Source of the DNA: Planctomycetaceae bacterium
GTDB lineage: Bacteria > Planctomycetota > Planctomycetia > Pirellulales > Pirellulaceae
Assembly (NCBI GenBank): GCA_007695205.1
Contig: REEF01000316.1
Coordinates: 1 to 6,663, forward strand
DNA: 6,663 nucleotides
Direction of reading: 5' to 3'
Shown here: positions 5,092 to 6,663 of the stretch, in pieces
Layout: each line of letters opens with the position of its first letter
Numbering within the stretch: the stretch's first letter is position 1
Translations under genes and position numbers: made by a program
The notes under the pieces: generated by a model
What the model was told of the DNA's origin: nothing
The model's database searches: none
The model's input: only the letters and a program-made list of their open reading frames with translations

Positions 5092-6645
5092 ATGCTCCAG
5101 TTTCCCACATGTTTCTCGTTCCGTCTGCTGTGCGTGATCGCTTTGGCCACGGCAGCTTTGCATGCTCCGTTACTCTCGGCCGTGGCTGATGATGGCCCGG
5201 TTGCCAGGGTACGTCCGTATGCGGAGAACCCACGGTACCTGGCCATGGACGGCGTCCCGTTCTTTGCGATCGGTGCCACGCACCGTCACAGTTGGACGCC
5301 TATCAGCCGACCGGCGCAATTTGAACTGCTCCAGGACCTGGATCGTTTGGCCGCCGCCATGGCTCGCATCGACAGCCCGCACGTCCGCGGCTTTGTCCGC
5401 TGTCTACCCTACGACCCGATGAATCACATGCACGACGGGCCCGTCGACCCGTTACTTCAGCCGTGGAAGCGGTTGGACGACGGACGTTATGACTTGACGG
5501 AGTTCGAACCTGCTTGGGAGCAGCGTCTGCGGACGTTTTTGGACGCGGCCCGCCAGCGCGGCATTCTTGTATCGCTGGAGTTGTGGGACGACTGGTCGGT
5601 GACTCGCGGGATCGGTGGCGCATGGGACCCCGGCCCCGGTCACGGCTGGCACAGCCACCCGTTCAACCCCGACAATAACGTCAACTACGACCGGCAGGTC
5701 CTTCCCCACACGACCCGGGCCTGCGTGTCGCCTTTTTACGAGACGCTGCCCGCCGCGAATCGCGACCCGTCGGTGGTGCTTGGCTTTCAGCAACGTTACG
5801 TCGACCACCTGGTGAAGCTGGCGGGCAACTATCCGAACGTTCTCTGGAACCTGTCGAACGAGACACGAGCCCCGTTGGTCTGGAGCCGCTATTGGGCGGA
5901 GTACCTGCGCCAGCATTTGCCGGCCGGCACCATGATCGGCGAAATGCCTTCGACGAACCGCCGCGACGGCGGGGGCGAATGCGATCCCGATCTGAACCCC
6001 CTGACGCTGGCTACCGACGACCGTTACGACTTTGTCGACATCGCCCAGGCAGTTTCCAGTCACGGATTTGGCCGCGATCCGGCTCGGCAAGGGATCGGCG
6101 GTGCGGAGCGGATTCGTCAGTACCAGCAGGCCATGGCCGAAGTGGGCAAGATGAAGCCGCTGGTGGTCTCGAAGGACTACCTCAGTATCCCTGCTGGCGG
6201 GACGGCGGTGCTTTGGTCGCGGATGACGGGCGGCGCCGCAACTTCGCGTTTCCACCGCCCGTACGGCAAACGGCCTGCTGCGGACACGGATTTCCAGTAT
6301 GAGGCGTTGGAGCGGATGGGCCGATTTTTGGCAGGGGTACCATTCTGGCATTTCCAGCCCCAGGCCGATCTTGTGGCCGGACTTCCCCAAGCCAGCCCGG
6401 GCGCCAACGCCATCGGTCGCGCTGGCCGCGAGTACTTGGTCCAGCTTTTCGGTGGCCAAGGCGGCCAGGTGACGCTGCAGATTGCCCCAGGCCGTTGGCG
6501 AGTCGTCTTGTACGAGCCAAAGACGGATACCTACCTCGGGCCCGGCGGCCAAGCAGGCCAGAGGATCGAAGTTGGCGATGATCCGTTGGTCGTCAACGTG
6601 CCTGACTACGACGAGACGGCGATCCTGCACCTGCGCCGGCTGTGA
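5092..6645 (+). CDS. Secreted glycoside-hydrolase-like (beta/alpha)8-barrel protein with C-terminal beta domain
   Basis: 517 residues from the ATG at 5092, chosen because a signal peptide starts there. It has a hydrophobic core (about 11-28) and a likely cleavage after SAVA (29-32), before DDGP. An upstream GTG at 4945 would add 49 polar residues ahead of the signal peptide and is unlikely. The family opening RYLAMDGVPFFAIGATHRH (48-66) is followed by barrel strands. These include ILVSLELWDDW (158-168), HPFNPDNNVNY (189-199) and NVLWNLSNE (249-257), where N256-E257 is the clan GH-A 'NE' acid/base pair. At the strand where GH-A enzymes carry the nucleophile, LVVSKDYLS (357-365) shows K361-D362 instead of Glu. 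The last 80 or so residues, with GGQVTLQIAPGRWRVVLYEP, form a beta domain common in such proteins. It is probably cell-surface or secreted and acts on or binds polysaccharide. The exact GH family and activity are unknown. Confidence 0.78.
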   Translation: MLQFPTCFSFRLLCVIALATAALHAPLLSAVADDGPVARVRPYAENPRYLAMDGVPFFAIGATHRHSWTPISRPAQFELLQDLDRLAAAMARIDSPHVRGFVRCLPYDPMNHMHDGPVDPLLQPWKRLDDGRYDLTEFEPAWEQRLRTFLDAARQRGILVSLELWDDWSVTRGIGGAWDPGPGHGWHSHPFNPDNNVNYDRQVLPHTTRACVSPFYETLPAANRDPSVVLGFQQRYVDHLVKLAGNYPNVLWNLSNETRAPLVWSRYWAEYLRQHLPAGTMIGEMPSTNRRDGGGECDPDLNPLTLATDDRYDFVDIAQAVSSHGFGRDPARQGIGGAERIRQYQQAMAEVGKMKPLVVSKDYLSIPAGGTAVLWSRMTGGAATSRFHRPYGKRPAADTDFQYEALERMGRFLAGVPFWHFQPQADLVAGLPQASPGANAIGRAGREYLVQLFGGQGGQVTLQIAPGRWRVVLYEPKTDTYLGPGGQAGQRIEVGDDPLVVNVPDYDETAILHLRRL

Positions 6646-6663
6646 TTCGACACCAACGTTGCA

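Noticed and set aside
4817..5137. 106-codon + frame in the intergenic region, considered as an immunity or small gene
   Set aside because: The translation is polar and Cys/Arg/Ser-rich without helix or domain pattern, and it overlaps the signal-peptide codons of the next gene in another frame.
5452..6630. Long antisense open frame (392 codons) opposite the hydrolase-like gene
   Set aside because: It is a codon-bias shadow; the + strand has a signal peptide and barrel motifs, while the antisense product matches nothing.
5092..6645. Hydrolase-like protein as a T6SS effector
   Set aside because: It has a Sec signal peptide, its own leader region of over 300 nt and no PAAR, VgrG or adaptor fusion, so ordinary Sec export is the simpler reading.
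1..6663. CRISPR array, tRNA, rRNA, insertion sequence or prophage boundary
   Set aside because: I found no regularly spaced repeats, tRNA-like folds, transposase genes or terminal inverted repeats on either strand.

Overview
The window is GC-rich and densely coded, with every credible gene on the + strand. It reads as part of a type VI secretion system (T6SS) operon followed by a separately expressed secreted glycoside-hydrolase-like protein. The gene content and style suggest a planctomycete, perhaps Pirellulaceae-like: divergent T6SS genes mostly without strong Shine-Dalgarno sequences, next to a Sec-exported carbohydrate-active protein of a kind common in Planctomycetes and Lentisphaerae. 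This placement is an inference from protein style; there is no rRNA or marker gene to prove it.

Layout. Positions 1-122 hold the last 39 codons of an unidentified upstream gene, whose TGA overlaps the next ATG (ATGA). Positions 119-1657 encode a TssM-like protein. It keeps only the ImcF-type cytoplasmic domain and the membrane helix that follows it, preceded by a long Pro/Ala-rich linker. The P-loop and the periplasmic part of a normal TssM are absent. Positions 1715-3202 encode TssK, the baseplate subunit that docks on the TssL/TssM membrane complex. Positions 3248-3634 encode a cargo-less PAAR spike-tip protein carrying the literal PAAR motif three times. Positions 3638-4747 encode a SAM-dependent methyltransferase with an N-terminal Trm112-like zinc ribbon, starting 3 nt after the PAAR stop. 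A 344-nt intergenic stretch (4748-5091) holds a sigma70-like promoter candidate and an imperfect dyad. Positions 5092-6645 encode a Sec-exported (beta/alpha)8-barrel protein with a C-terminal beta domain.

How they work together. The first five genes look co-transcribed. The TssM-like protein would contribute to the inner-membrane complex, TssK would link the baseplate to it, and PAAR would cap the VgrG spike. The methyltransferase sits where PAAR-linked adaptors or effectors are often encoded, and its job is unknown. No immunity-like gene follows it, which argues against a classical antibacterial toxin. The glycoside-hydrolase-like gene has its own leader region and signal peptide, so it is probably unrelated to the T6SS. 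The two most notable points are the methyltransferase in the T6SS operon and the reduced TssM. A further point is the lack of a Glu at the expected nucleophile site of the glycoside-hydrolase-like protein.
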